Source: Rossellomorea marisflavi
Lineage (GTDB): Bacteria > Bacillota > Bacilli > Bacillales > Bacillaceae_B
NCBI GenBank assembly: GCA_003667865.1
Contig: CP033051.1
Location: 3,722,001 to 3,786,000, forward strand
Length of the DNA stretch: 64,000 nt
Reading direction: 5' to 3'
A program made the position numbers and the translations under genes. Shown piece by piece: positions 1 through 12,300 of this stretch. Numbering within the stretch: the first letter of the stretch is position 1; every line of letters begins with the position of its first letter. Below the pieces are notes generated by a model that ran no database searches, was not told where the DNA came from, and worked only from the letters and a program-made list of their open reading frames with translations.

Positions 1-1904
1 TGGGTATGTCCTTTTCACTAATAAGATTCCTGATTCAGATTACGAAAGAAGAGATAGAAAGCATTTACGTAAAATGGAAGTACATCGGCTGTTTAATGGC
101 AGGAATATCTCTTGGGATTATTCCTTATGTAACGATGGTCTCCATGCTAAACTTCGATACCATCTATCCTCAAACAGATGAAACCATGACATTTTTATTG
201 CCATATGTACTTCTCATTCTTGCTAATGTGTTTTTAACTCTGACACCTGATTTATTTGGAGAAGTAATTTTACAAAAGAATACAGAATCTTACAAATCCC
301 TTTTCAACCATAATCCTGATGCAGTTTTTCTTTCAGACTTAAAAGGAAATATTATAGATGTAAACCATGTTGCCACCAGGCTGACGGATTACAGTATGGA
401 TGAATTAAAAAGCATGCAAATTTACAACCTGATCTCAAGAACAAATTCATATGCTCAAATGTTCTTTTCGGATGTACTTTCTGGAAAAGTGAAGGTAGTT
501 GAGACAAAAATAATTAAAAAAGATGGTTCCGAGGCCATCGTAAAAATCACAGCAGTCCGAAGTATTGCAAACCAGCATATTCTTGGTGTATATGGAATTG
601 TTCAGGATATTACAGAACAGAAAAAAGCTGAAGAGAAAATTAAACATATGGCCTATCATGATGAATTAACGGGATTACCAAATAAACGCCAAATTGATAA
701 TATAATTGATCAGGCAATTAAAGAACAACAGCATTTCGGTCTTATATACATTGATTTTGATCGTTTTAAAAGAATTAATGATCATTACGGTCACGACTAT
801 GGCGATTTGGCACTAAAAACCATGACAACACGGTTACAACATACAATCCCAGATAAAAGTGTACTAGCTCGAATTGGCGGTGATGAGTTTCTGGCATTTA
901 TTCCAGCTCATTTTCCATTAGAAGAAACGGCTCAAAAAATTATCAATAGCTTCAACAAGTCAATGATTATCCATGAGCATGAATTTTTGATTACGTCGAG
1001 CTTAGGTATTTCTAGTTTTCCTGAACATGCAAAAAATGCTAAGGACTTATTCAAATTCGCAGATTTAGCAATGTATGAAGCAAAAGAGAATGGTTCAAAC
1101 CATTATTGTTTTTTCAAGCAAGAACTAATGAAAAACTCCATACATAAACTAGAAATGGAGTATGATTTAAGACAAGCTGTTAAGGAAGAAGAACTAACCG
1201 TTCATTTCCAGCCAAAGTTTAATAGTAAGTCTAATCATATTATAGGCTCTGAAGCTTTAGCGAGATGGACCCATCCAAAGCATGGGAATGTTTCTCCTGG
1301 AGAGTTTATTCAGATAGCAGAAGAATCACAATTTATTGTGGATTTGGAACGTGTCATTATAAAAAAGGTTTTTGATCATACTCGATCTTGGATTAGGAAA
1401 GGAATGCATGTTCCTCGAACGTCCATTAATCTATCTGCAGTCCAATTTTATCGAGGTGACTTAATTACTTTCTTACAGAATACACTTAATGATTATGGGT
1501 TGACTGGTGATTATTTTGAATTTGAATTAACAGAATCAACCATTTTACGAGAAAAAGAACTTGTAAACAAACGATTTAATGCATTAATAAAGATGGGGTT
1601 TGAGCTATCTATTGATGATTTTGGTACAGGATATAGCTCATTGAGTTATTTGCATAAGCTTTCAATTAACCGATTAAAGATTGATAAAAGCTTTATGGAT
1701 CAATATCAGGAGAATGAGGAGGTCATCAAGGCAATTGTTTCTCTTGCTAGCCAATTAAATCTTAGTATTATTGCCGAGGGAGTTGAAACAGAAGACCAAA
1801 TTCATTTTCTTACAAACCTTAATTGCTTTGCAATCCAAGGGTATTATTATTCCCCTCCTTTACCTGTTGTACAGTATGAGGAGAAGCTTCGTCAAACTAT
1901 CTAA
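1..1904 (+). CDS. PAS-GGDEF-EAL cyclic-di-GMP signalling protein, probably 5'-partial
   Basis: The first ATG in the window is at base 6, but the frame is open to the window edge and no ribosome binding site is visible, so the true start is probably upstream. The visible protein has two N-terminal membrane segments (about residues 27-45 and 62-80), a PAS domain (about 92-205), a GGDEF domain with an intact GGDEF motif at 291-295, and an EAL domain with EAL at 416-418. The EAL domain keeps the catalytic signatures NLSAVQF, ELTES, DDFGTGYSSL, KIDKSF and EGVET. It should therefore be a membrane-bound, PAS-sensing c-di-GMP enzyme able to hydrolyse c-di-GMP and perhaps make it. No RxxD inhibitory site precedes GGDEF. 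It converges on glpD. Confidence 0.88.
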   Translation, partial: GMSFSLIRFLIQITKEEIESIYVKWKYIGCLMAGISLGIIPYVTMVSMLNFDTIYPQTDETMTFLLPYVLLILANVFLTLTPDLFGEVILQKNTESYKSLFNHNPDAVFLSDLKGNIIDVNHVATRLTDYSMDELKSMQIYNLISRTNSYAQMFFSDVLSGKVKVVETKIIKKDGSEAIVKITAVRSIANQHILGVYGIVQDITEQKKAEEKIKHMAYHDELTGLPNKRQIDNIIDQAIKEQQHFGLIYIDFDRFKRINDHYGHDYGDLALKTMTTRLQHTIPDKSVLARIGGDEFLAFIPAHFPLEETAQKIINSFNKSMIIHEHEFLITSSLGISSFPEHAKNAKDLFKFADLAMYEAKENGSNHYCFFKQELMKNSIHKLEMEYDLRQAVKEEELTVHFQPKFNSKSNHIIGSEALARWTHPKHGNVSPGEFIQIAEESQFIVDLERVIIKKVFDHTRSWIRKGMHVPRTSINLSAVQFYRGDLITFLQNTLNDYGLTGDYFEFELTESTILREKELVNKRFNALIKMGFELSIDDFGTGYSSLSYLHKLSINRLKIDKSFMDQYQENEEVIKAIVSLASQLNLSIIAEGVETEDQIHFLTNLNCFAIQGYYYSPPLPVVQYEEKLRQTI

Positions 1905-1943
1905 TATATCTTATAGAGAGAACTTTTGCTTAAGTTTCTATGT

Positions 1944-1984
1944 AAAATCCCCCAAAGTCAAACGACACTCGGGGGATCTTTTAT
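1944..1984. terminator. Bidirectional intrinsic terminator between the GGDEF-EAL gene and glpD
   Basis: The arms atccccc (1947-1953) and gggggat (1971-1977) enclose a 17-nt loop. The stem is followed by ctttta on the plus strand and by tttta on the minus strand. It lies between two convergent stop codons and could serve both genes. Confidence 0.7.
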
Positions 1985-2010
1985 GTTATAATTTTTAAAA
2001 TTTAGTGTAA

Positions 2011-3678
2011 TTATTGAAGATCCACAGGCGTAACAGCATCTTCTAGCTCTATTTCTAATTCTTGTATATATTTAGCTTTCTGAGCTTCAGACCATTTTAA
2101 TACATCTGCCATAAACTCAATAACTTCATCCTTCCATTCCTTTACCCAGTCTATTTCAAAAAACAGAGCGCCAGTTCTCCGAATAAAGAAATCAGTTGGT
2201 TTAAATATCATCTCTTGTTCAATAGAATATAATAACTTTGCATAAACCATTCGCGATAACTTCGATTCCGCAATTTCATCATATTTCTTTCCGTACTGAA
2301 ATAAATAATCTACATTGGAACCGTATGTCTTCACGAGATGACGTCCTTCTTCTTTAGTAAATCCATACTGTACTGCCTCTTGTTCTTTTGTTAACACAAA
2401 TTCTTTGAAGCCTTTAGAACCGTTAACCTTGCCACCTGACATTGGATATGATTTCGTATTGGATCCACCAAAGATTTTCACTCCATTTGATTGCATACGT
2501 TTTGCTACAAGGTCCACAACTGCTTCTGCCATTTTACGGTAGCCAGTAAGTTTACCACCTGCAATCGTAATGAGTCCACTATCTCCTTCCCAGATTTCAT
2601 CCTTTCTGGAAATTTCAGAAGGGTCTTTTCCCTCTTCATATATTAATGGTCGAATTCCTGCCCAGCTGGATTCCACATCTTCTTCCGTAACCTTAACATC
2701 AGGGAACATAAAGTGAATAGCGTCTAGTACGTATTGACGATCCTCTGATAGCATTTTCGGACTCGCCTTATCTTTATCGTAAAAAGTATCGGTCGTCCCA
2801 ATATAAGCCTTCCCATCACGTGGCACAGCAAAAATCATTCGTCCATCAGGCGTATCAAAATAAATGGCTTGTTGAAGAGGGAATTTCGATTGATCAATTA
2901 CTAAGTGAATCCCTTTCGTTAAACGAAGTTGTTTATTATTGGTTGAGTAATCTTTCTTTCTTATTTCATCAACCCACGGACCACTTGCATTCACAACTTG
3001 ATGAGCAGATATTGCAAATTCTTTATTTGAAATAAGGTCTTTAACCTTAGCTCCTATTACTTTTTTCTGATTATCATAAACAAATTCTTCTGCCTTTACA
3101 TAATTGATCATGGTTGCGCCAAGCTCAACGGCGGCCTTTAACACTTCGATTGTAAGACGGGCATCATCTGTTCGGTATTCTACATAGTAGCCTCCACCCT
3201 GGAGTCCCGATTTTTTTATTAATGGTTCTTTGTTCATCGTTTCTTCTGCTGAAAGCATCGTTCTTCGTTCTGACTTTTTAACACCAGCAAGAAAATCATA
3301 CACGCGTAACCCCAAGGAAGTACTATATCTTCCGAAGGTTCCTCCTTTATGCAACGGTAGCAGCATCCATTCTGGAGTTGTTACATGAGGGCCATTCTCA
3401 TAAACGATTTCTCGTTCTTTTCCTACTTCGGCTACTAATCCGACTTGAAATTGCTTTAAGTACCTTAAACCACCATGAACAAGTTTTGTGGAACGACTTG
3501 AAGTACCTGAAGCAAAATCTTGCATTTCCACAAGTGCAACTTTCATTCCACGAAGAGATGCATCCAAGGCAATTCCTGCACCTGTAATCCCGCCACCTAT
3601 AATTAATAAATCGAATTCCTCATTTGTAAGTTCTTGTAATTTCTCAGATCTTGTTCTATTAGAAAAATGATAATCCAT
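2011..3678 (-). CDS. glpD: Aerobic glycerol-3-phosphate dehydrogenase
   Basis: FAD-dependent enzyme that oxidises sn-glycerol-3-phosphate to dihydroxyacetone phosphate at the membrane and passes electrons to quinone. The N-terminus carries the dinucleotide-binding motif [15 protein letters not shown]. The conserved DAO-family segments [17 protein letters not shown] and [13 protein letters not shown] are present. The frame is open to 3699, but a GGAGG sits 9 nt before the ATG at 3678. That start gives 555 residues, the length I recall for Bacillus subtilis GlpD. It is preceded by a hairpin leader (3713-3770) typical of GlpP-dependent antitermination. It is the last gene of the glpP, glpK, glpD block. 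Confidence 0.96.
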   Translation of the reverse strand: MDYHFSNRTRSEKLQELTNEEFDLLIIGGGITGAGIALDASLRGMKVALVEMQDFASGTSSRSTKLVHGGLRYLKQFQVGLVAEVGKEREIVYENGPHVTTPEWMLLPLHKGGTFGRYSTSLGLRVYDFLAGVKKSERRTMLSAEETMNKEPLIKKSGLQGGGYYVEYRTDDARLTIEVLKAAVELGATMINYVKAEEFVYDNQKKVIGAKVKDLISNKEFAISAHQVVNASGPWVDEIRKKDYSTNNKQLRLTKGIHLVIDQSKFPLQQAIYFDTPDGRMIFAVPRDGKAYIGTTDTFYDKDKASPKMLSEDRQYVLDAIHFMFPDVKVTEEDVESSWAGIRPLIYEEGKDPSEISRKDEIWEGDSGLITIAGGKLTGYRKMAEAVVDLVAKRMQSNGVKIFGGSNTKSYPMSGGKVNGSKGFKEFVLTKEQEAVQYGFTKEEGRHLVKTYGSNVDYLFQYGKKYDEIAESKLSRMVYAKLLYSIEQEMIFKPTDFFIRRTGALFFEIDWVKEWKDEVIEFMADVLKWSEAQKAKYIQELEIELEDAVTPVDLQ

Positions 3679-3709
3679 TTTTTTCATCCTCCATATCATT
3701 TAGAATACC

Positions 3710-3771
3710 CAATAAAAAAAGAGACCAAAACTGCATTATAGCATTAACTATAATGTAGTATGGTCTCTCCA
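3710..3771 (-). promoter_or_regulatory. glpD leader hairpin, GlpP-dependent terminator/antiterminator
   Basis: On the minus strand the arms gagacca/tggtctc enclose a second stem (ctacattata paired with tataatgcag), followed directly by a run of T. It lies just upstream of glpD. The sequence agacatggaga immediately 5' of the stem (minus strand, plus-strand positions 3765-3775) is repeated before the glpK hairpin. In B. subtilis, GlpP with glycerol-3-phosphate binds such leaders and prevents termination. Confidence 0.8.
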
Positions 3772-3859
3772 TGTCTCCTACCGCTTTATTAACTTATAAT
3801 TATTATAACACTTATTTAGCGTTACAAAAAGTATTAACTATTAAAAACTTTCTTTTCTA

Positions 3860-5356
<1,497 letters not shown>

Positions 5357-5385
5357 TTAATCTCCTTTTCCCTGAAGGTACTAGA

Positions 5386-5451
5386 TAATAAAAAATTCAC
5401 ACAGTATGCCCCTAATTGAGTAAATACTGTGTGAATCTCCATGTCTTGCTC
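5386..5451 (-). promoter_or_regulatory. glpK leader hairpin, GlpP-dependent terminator/antiterminator
   Basis: Minus-strand inverted repeat ttcacacagtat/atactgtgtgaa with a loop of about 15 nt, followed by tttttat. The 11-mer agacatggaga precedes it, exactly as in the glpD leader. The shared motif plus terminator arrangement marks both as targets of GlpP. Confidence 0.8.
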
Positions 5452-5523
5452 ACGAATAATTAACTTACTCTAAAAATATCAAATTCGTAAACTTGTTGTC
5501 AATTCTTCTGTCATAAGAATTCA

Positions 5524-6066
5524 CTAATTGTAATTTTTCCATAGCTCTAGCTTTGAGGTCGTAATCGCATCCGCTCCTGCAGCTAAAGCTTGTTCAACCT
5601 CCTGAACAGTACGAATTAATCCTCCAGCAAAGATTTTTGTTTTTGTACGTTCTTTTACTTCTGAAATCATCCAAGGCATGCTTCCCGGAAGAACTTCTAT
5701 ATAATCAGGCTTCGTTTTCTCAACAAGACGGTAGCTTTTTTCAAGGGCATTTGAATCGATTAAAAACATCCTCTGAATAGCTAATACCCCTTTTTGCTTC
5801 GCTTTAACAATTACGTTTGACTTTGTAGAGATGACTCCATATGGTTTATACTCTTGACATATATATTCTGTTGCATAGTCATCATTTTTTAAACCTTGGA
5901 TTAAATCAATATGATAAATAACCTTTTTTCCGTGTTGTTTCGCCATAGAACTGATGTTTTTTAATTGTGAGATATGACTATCCAAGCAAACACCAATTTC
6001 AAAATCACTTTCTAAAAACTTCTCAAAATGTTTGAAGTTTGAGAAAGCAGGTAGTACTTTTTGCAT
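5524..6066 (-). CDS. glpP: Glycerol-responsive antiterminator GlpP
   Basis: RNA-binding antiterminator of the glycerol regulon, 180 residues (about 190 in B. subtilis). The pattern VIYHIDLIQGLKNDDYATEY, ISTKSNVIVKAKQKG, IQRMFLIDS, PDYIEVLPG and IFAGGLIRT matches the GlpP family of TIM-barrel-like proteins. The start is supported by AAAGGTGAT shortly upstream. In the known mechanism it binds glpFK and glpD leader RNA in the presence of glycerol-3-phosphate, and the two leaders here supply the expected targets. Confidence 0.94.
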   Translation of the reverse strand: MQKVLPAFSNFKHFEKFLESDFEIGVCLDSHISQLKNISSMAKQHGKKVIYHIDLIQGLKNDDYATEYICQEYKPYGVISTKSNVIVKAKQKGVLAIQRMFLIDSNALEKSYRLVEKTKPDYIEVLPGSMPWMISEVKERTKTKIFAGGLIRTVQEVEQALAAGADAITTSKLELWKNYN

Positions 6067-6151
6067 ATAATCACCTTTCCCCGGAGGATGAAGGTAGTAT
6101 CCCTTGACCCAATTTTATATCCTTTTAACTATATACCAATATTAAAGTATT

Positions 6152-7027
6152 TCAAAGTTGTGTCAACGAGTGTGGATCATCTTTGAAATGATAGTCTAAA
6201 GGATTAAGCATCCTCCTTATAAATTCAATTTCTAAAATAAGTCCAGGTAAGAAGTTTTGAAAATAAGACACTAGCGACATAATTCCAGCAATATGAGCAG
6301 AAGAATACTTACTCTCCAAGCGCTTACGATTGAATGAGATTGGGAAGGGCATTTCTTGGTGAACAAGCATAATCGATTTCTTTAATAGACGATTTTGAAG
6401 AAGCGTATACTCCTCTGTACCGATAAAAGTTTTTAATGCTGGCCAAACCTTCTCCAATAAACCCGGGATTGTAGCCAGTGCTCTATAATCACTAGCTACA
6501 TCAAATGAATGATGCTCCTTAGCAATATCTAACAATACATTTCTTACAGAAGGTGCTGCTTTTGGTATATGTTCAAGCTCAATCTTGGGCATTTGGTCAA
6601 ACAACCCTGGTTGTATAAATTCATTACTTATAATTTTCGGTTCAATGGGACGATTGCTTAGACTCTCAGACCATGCACTTGCAATCAACAACAGTTTTGG
6701 ATTTACATATTGAAACGTTGCTACAATATTTTTTATGTAGTGCTGTTGTGTATAAAGATTAAATGCTGTATTAGAATGAAATGCAGGGACTGGAACCAAG
6801 ATATCTGGGTATCGCAATGTTTCAGCGGCAACCTCTATCCGAGCAGTTAACATATTCGGCCTTACTTGAAACCATGCATCACTCAGAAACTCTGGGTAAT
6901 TTGCTAATGCCCGAAAAATAAAATTTACTATAGGCACTTTTAATACATATTGGATATCTTTATAGACATCCTTTATTATACCTTCTGCCTCTGATTCAAA
7001 TATTTCAGGAATACCATACCCATTCAT
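6152..7027 (-). CDS. DehI-family (halocarboxylic acid dehalogenase-like) protein
   Basis: The N-terminal stretch IIKDVYKDIQYVLKVPIVNF followed by RALANYPEFL resembles the DehI family, whose founding member dehalogenates 2-haloacids. The all-helical character and the two similar halves (a second VRNVLLDIAKEHH ... YRALATIPGLLEKVWPAL segment near residue 190) fit the duplicated DehI fold. The GTG at 7039 is possible, but AAAGGTGG supports the ATG at 7027, giving 291 residues. Substrate unknown. Dehalogenase activity should not be assumed for Bacillus homologues. Confidence 0.65.
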   Translation of the reverse strand: MNGYGIPEIFESEAEGIIKDVYKDIQYVLKVPIVNFIFRALANYPEFLSDAWFQVRPNMLTARIEVAAETLRYPDILVPVPAFHSNTAFNLYTQQHYIKNIVATFQYVNPKLLLIASAWSESLSNRPIEPKIISNEFIQPGLFDQMPKIELEHIPKAAPSVRNVLLDIAKEHHSFDVASDYRALATIPGLLEKVWPALKTFIGTEEYTLLQNRLLKKSIMLVHQEMPFPISFNRKRLESKYSSAHIAGIMSLVSYFQNFLPGLILEIEFIRRMLNPLDYHFKDDPHSLTQL

Positions 7028-7092
7028 CGCGCTCTCCACCTTTATAGATTCGTTATTAGATACTATGATTGAATGCTTATATTATTTTATGA

Positions 7093-7127
7093 ATAAAAAA
7101 AGATTGAGACATCCTCAATCTTTATTA
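7093..7127 (-). terminator. Intrinsic terminator
   Basis: Stem aaagattgag/ctcaatcttt with a T-rich tail on the minus strand. It ends transcription from the gene upstream at 7223-8323. Confidence 0.75.
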
Positions 7128-7141
7128 CACTATACATGCCT

Positions 7142-7222
7142 TTATTCATTTTTGATAAATTCTACAATTTCAATATGATTCCCAGAAGGAACCCAGCCTC
7201 TTTTTTGATGTAGAGATGCTTC
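7142..7222 (-). pseudogene. C-terminal remnant of a glyoxalase/VOC-family protein
   Basis: The minus strand between the next gene's stop codon and a TAA at 7142 reads LHQKRGWVPSGNHIEIVEF and ends soon after. This looks like the C-terminus of a vicinal-oxygen-chelate protein. There is no start codon or remaining N-terminus. It is in the same frame as the gene upstream, directly after that gene's TAG. Confidence 0.5.
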
Positions 7223-8323
7223 CTACTTCACTTCATCATTCATTGTCTGAAAAATGGATGAAACACCAACCCACCAATTTGGATCTTCTGCATATTTTCG
7301 ATTAATCCATTTGATAGGATCCCTTTTTTCTGGTCGGTCCTTACTAAGATTCACGATTGTTCTTGCTGCGATTTTACTGGATTCCTCTATATTCGTATTG
7401 AAGTCCTCCCAGCTATGAAACACATTAAAAGGATTATTCACTATCTCGTTTGCTCTTTCATGCGTCCTAGGAACGAAAGCCTGTTCCTGACCTGTAATAG
7501 AAAATAACAAAAACGGATGGATATTAAACTCCTGACTAACAGAAAGGATCGTTGAAAAGTACGGTTCTTCTGCTAATTTTGATTCTCGTTTATGTAACCA
7601 TGCACGTAAATTTTCTTGGTTAATTGACTTGTATTGCAAATAATCTGGTAGATCATTAGCAGGTAATTTAGGTTCTAAAGTAGATATTTCTTCTTTAACT
7701 GCTCCTATTTTAGGAACATCTGTCGTTTCCGATACTGGTTTTTCCATCATTTTTATAATTGGAACGAATATCGCAATAATTAGAAGCGCTACTAGTACAT
7801 ACTTCCGGTTCCCTTGTTGCTTATCTTGCTTTAACGGTTCAATTTCCTTAAGACCTCTTGTTAGCGTTGAGGTATTAATGATTTCACTAGCATCGAGATT
7901 GACCGTTACAGCCGTCTCATTGAACGTAGTATCTCGTAAACGATGAAAATGTTCAATAAACTCTTCAACATTCTCAATCTCAATTTTACTTTCTACCCAA
8001 GAAGGTAGTATGGTTCTCACTTCATCAGAAGGGAGCAATTCTAAACTGATCTCAAAAATGTCTTTTTCATTGATCGTTTTATCATTTGATAATAATTTTC
8101 TTTTCAACAAGGCAGAGCGTACACTTTTCTTTGATTCATCTGAATAGTTAGGTAGGGCGTGTTCTATAATATTATAGATTTCTTTAGCAAATAAAGTTGC
8201 TTTTTGCTTTGACGTATAGGTTGGGTGGAGAGCATGAATCGATTCTCTTATTTCCTTTAAACGCTTTGCATTAATAATTTCTTCTTGTGATAAATGATCA
8301 AAAGCTGATTGCAGCACCCTCAC
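7223..8323 (-). CDS. Single-pass membrane protein with C-terminal lysozyme-like domain
   Basis: A 366-residue protein with a charged cytosolic N-terminal half (1-190), one transmembrane helix at about 173-192 (VLVALLIIAIFVPIIKMM) and an extracytoplasmic C-terminal domain (about 225-366). The latter contains FLLFSITGQEQAFVP, FNVFHSWEDFNTNIEESSKIAA and KYAEDPNWW, a pattern seen in glucosaminidase/lysozyme-fold proteins. The E of GQEQ could be the catalytic acid. No family was recognised for the N-terminal half. A peptidoglycan-related role at the cell surface is inference. It ends in TAG directly before an in-frame VOC remnant. Confidence 0.65.
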   Translation of the reverse strand: MRVLQSAFDHLSQEEIINAKRLKEIRESIHALHPTYTSKQKATLFAKEIYNIIEHALPNYSDESKKSVRSALLKRKLLSNDKTINEKDIFEISLELLPSDEVRTILPSWVESKIEIENVEEFIEHFHRLRDTTFNETAVTVNLDASEIINTSTLTRGLKEIEPLKQDKQQGNRKYVLVALLIIAIFVPIIKMMEKPVSETTDVPKIGAVKEEISTLEPKLPANDLPDYLQYKSINQENLRAWLHKRESKLAEEPYFSTILSVSQEFNIHPFLLFSITGQEQAFVPRTHERANEIVNNPFNVFHSWEDFNTNIEESSKIAARTIVNLSKDRPEKRDPIKWINRKYAEDPNWWVGVSSIFQTMNDEVK

Positions 8324-8482
8324 CCCCTAAAACAATTCTATCTATTATCCTACATTATTCAGACAGATTCCGTCTCTATTTTTCCTAAAAATTTATTATC
8401 GGTAAATAGTAAAATAGTTCTATTTTCTTTTTTTATAGATTGAAAAACAATGATTTTATTATGCATTAAAAAATAGCCCTAG

Positions 8483-9085
8483 TTATCTAGAGCTATCTGT
8501 TTCGGTTACTTTCTCTGTTACAACAGCATGAACAACGTGTTTTAAAATTCTAAGTGAAAGTTTTGTCCACATCCAACTATACAGCAAGGAACCTGCTACT
8601 AATAAAGCCAATGTAGGAAACTTGAATACTGATGCTACTTCAGGTCCTAAAATAGGAAAGTGAAGGAGCTCAATTAAAATAAAAATACCTAATCCTAAGG
8701 AAAGTGCTGATATGATTGGGACAAGGAATGTTTTTTTACAGATACGCAAGGATAGACCCATACTTAGCCCTAGTATACCTGTAGTAAAAGGAAATACAAA
8801 AAGCTCACTAGGCTGGAGTAGAAGGAGCAGGAGGATTGATACTAAATAGCTTAACATTCCTATCCTAGCTGAAACCATTGCTGCTAAGAAAATAGGCATT
8901 GTGCTTAACATACTAAAAGCATATCCTATGCCTCCTAAAGCACCTAAGCTTTGAAAAATAACCGCAATACTTGTTAACAATGCCCCTAAAACAAGTCGAT
9001 TTGTATTGGATTGTACCTTCTTAGATAATAGCGGCACAGAACGAACATCGTACGTAAACAATTTCACTCCAAACTTCATTAACAT
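8483..9085 (-). CDS. Polytopic membrane protein, possibly ECF-transporter S-component-like
   Basis: 200 residues with five to six hydrophobic segments between about residues 28 and 180. The opening NRLVLGALLTSIAVIFQSLG and the SMLSTMPIFLAAMVSARIG stretch are reminiscent of substrate-binding subunits of energy-coupling-factor transporters. No ATPase or EcfT neighbour is present, so this is a fold guess only. Start choice between ATG 9085 and ATG 9079 is undecided because the upstream GGTG is weak. 9086-9348 holds no gene. Confidence 0.55.
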   Translation of the reverse strand: MLMKFGVKLFTYDVRSVPLLSKKVQSNTNRLVLGALLTSIAVIFQSLGALGGIGYAFSMLSTMPIFLAAMVSARIGMLSYLVSILLLLLLQPSELFVFPFTTGILGLSMGLSLRICKKTFLVPIISALSLGLGIFILIELLHFPILGPEVASVFKFPTLALLVAGSLLYSWMWTKLSLRILKHVVHAVVTEKVTETDSSR

Positions 9086-9348
9086 TCAGTGTCACCACAC
9101 TTTTATATGTTAGAAATGAATATAAATCTGTAACACGACCATCTCTAACTTATATTCGTTTAACACAATTTGATGAACTGAATTGTTTTATTTAGAATAA
9201 ACACCCAAACAATCAGGAGAAGAATTAGTTGGAATAACACCTAATCATTCGGGTTTCTCATTAGCAATTAATTAATTTTGACTAAATTCGATATAGAATG
9301 TAGCTCATCCCAACCAGTAATACATACATAATCTCCTAATGAATATTT

Positions 9349-12300
9349 TTAAATCATTAGAATTTCGCGAAGGTCCTCGTCTGTTAAACTTGATCGAGAA
9401 TCCTTTTCTGAATCAACTATTGTATCTACTAGGTGCCTCTTTTTTTCTTGTAGTTCATTCATTTTATCTTCAATTGTACCGCGTGCCACAAGCTTGATCA
9501 CTTGAACAACGTTTTTTTGTCCTATTCGATGAACACGGTCAGCTGCTTGTTCTTCAACGGCTGGATTCCACCAAGTGTCATAAAGAATAACAGTGTCAGC
9601 ACTTGCCAGATTTAATCCTGTTCCCCCTGCTTTCAATGAAATGAGAAATAAGTCATGCTCTCCGTTGTTGAAACGATTACATAAATCCATTCTCTCTTCA
9701 GAAGGAGTTTGACCATCTAAATAAAAGAAGGTCCGTCCTTTTCTCGCTAGCTCTCTTCCAATTAACTCGAGCATTTTGGTGAATTGTGAGAAGATGAGCA
9801 CTCTTCTACCTGAACGTCTTGATTCTTCAAGTAGCTCCATAAGTTGATTGAATTTTGCTGAACTTCCTTTATATCCATCTACAAATAATGCTGGATGACA
9901 ACAAATTTGACGCAATCTAGTTAGTCCAGCTAAAATTCTTATTCTGTTTTTATGGAGTGTATCTTTATCTAAATGCTTCAATGCATCGTGCCGCAGTTTT
10001 GCTAAATAGGCTCCATATAATTTCTTTTGTTCTGGGAGCAGTTCTATCGACTCTATGGATTCTTTTTTTTCAGGTAGCTCTTCAAGGACATTTTCCTTAA
10101 TCCTTCTAAGCATAAATGGTCTTATTTTTCGAATAATTTCCTTTTCCGTTAGTTTACTAAATTCCTTTAGACCGAGAAATAACTGAGGAAATACAACATG
10201 AAAAATTGACCAGAGTTCCTCAACCGAATTTTCAATAGGAGTCCCTGTAAGTGCAAAATGGTGTTGTGATTGAATTCGCTTCACGGCACGTGCTGTTTGA
10301 GTTAATGGGTTTTTAAATGCTTGAGCCTCGTCAAAAAACACCGTGTAAAATTGTTTCGTTTCCAACCATTCAATATCTTGTCTTAAAAGTGGGTACGATG
10401 TAATGACGACATCATAATCTTGTAGCTTGTTTTGAAGCTTTAATCGGTTCTTTCGGTTGCCATCGACAACGCCAACATCCAAATCTGGTGCAAATTTCTC
10501 TAGTTCACCCACCCAGTTATAAACAAGGGATGAGGGACAAACAATGAGAACAGGTTGCTTACGTTCTTTAATAACATTGAGTTCTGAGACAATAAACGCG
10601 ATGCTTTGAATCGTTTTACCCAGCCCCATATCATCGGCTAGGATACCGCCAAAACCATAATAAGCCAGAGTTTTCATCCATTTGAAGCCCTGAATCTGGT
10701 AATCTCTTAATGTAGAGCTTAAAGATTCAGGAACGCTACACTCAAGCATATCTGGGTTTCGAAGGATTTCCATAAAATCGTTAAAAGATTCCTCTGCCTC
10801 AAAAATCGGACTTGCCTCAACAATATCCAGCAGCTGAATGCTTTTCTCTATGGATATTTCCATTTCACCAGAAACACTATGCACTTGATTTTTTTGGAGA
10901 AAGTGCTGAATCTCTTGAAATTCACTTGTTTCAAGAGAGAGCAGCGATCCGTCACGAAGACGAAAATATTTTCGTTTTTCTTCTAATGCTTGTAATACTT
11001 CATATATTTGTCGTTCGGGAACCTCATCCATTTCGAATGAGAATTGCAGCCAATTTATTCTTTCACGATTTACTTTCACTCGTATTTTCGGTCTTGGATT
11101 CCCTCTAAATATACGGTTTTGAATGGCTGTAGTTGCATAGATTTGGACGAGTTTTTGAAGTTTTGGAACGATATAATACAAGAAGTGATACTCTAGCTCC
11201 TCATTATGAAGATAATAGCCTTCTTCTGTCGTTGCAAATGAGCTTTCATTCATAAGAGCAAGTATCTCTTCCTCTTTTTGTTTGTCCCTTAATAATAATG
11301 GATTCCTTCCAGATTCTTGATTTTCTAATGGATTAATCACTAAATGATCATAGTGAAACTCCAATCCTGCCAATAAGCGATTCCCAACTCGATCTAAAAA
11401 AAGTTTTGCCTGCAGAGGTGACGTACTAAACTGCTTTGTAATTGTGTCAGAGATTGTTAGCTTCCCTAATCGCCGTAAATCAGGAGTAACTTTTTCAATA
11501 AAGAATCCACTTTGTGCTTGAGGAATAGAAATCACGTTCAGTCCAGAACGATTGAGTATCTGCATCAATTCAATAAGGCGCTTACAGTCCTTTACTTCAA
11601 GCTGAAAGATATTTCCCTTGTAAAAGACCGTTGCATATTCTTTCAATATAGTTAGATGGTCCATTCCAAGAATCGTTAACTGATAACCCTTTCCTTCATT
11701 ATTAGAGAAATTAAATTGTAATGGCAGAAGTTCAGTTGAAACTTCTATTGATGAATAAACATCTCCATTATGCTCAAGTTTTACTTGTGGCGCTCTAATA
11801 AGGGATGCCAATAATTGCTCCCATGCTGAAGGAGGAATAACTAGTAAGTCCTTACCAACGTAACCACTCAAACGATCAAAATATGATTTCTGTTCAAATA
11901 CTAGTGAAACCATATTTTCAATCACATTATTTACCTCAGAATGAAAACAATAATTTTCTGTATCGAAGGTCAATCCTGATGAAAGCCTTGTCGGTCTATC
12001 CTCTCTAAGGTTTATAAGAAACTTCTGGATATCTCGAATTCTTTCATTGCCTACTCTTATTCTTAAACCTAGTAGACTTTGACCCGAAGCTGAAATCGTA
12101 GTAAGGAAAAATTCTGTATCGAGCACCTGCCTATTTTCAAAATGACGTTGGTGCTGAGAAGATCGAGCTCCTTCCTTCTGAAACAAGGATAAGAACTCCT
12201 CCGTTACATCCTTATGAGATGACTTTGGTTGTTTTTCTTCGTCTATTTGTCTCTCATGCAGGGCAATTAGTACAGCTGCAATATGCTGACAGTCCTTATC

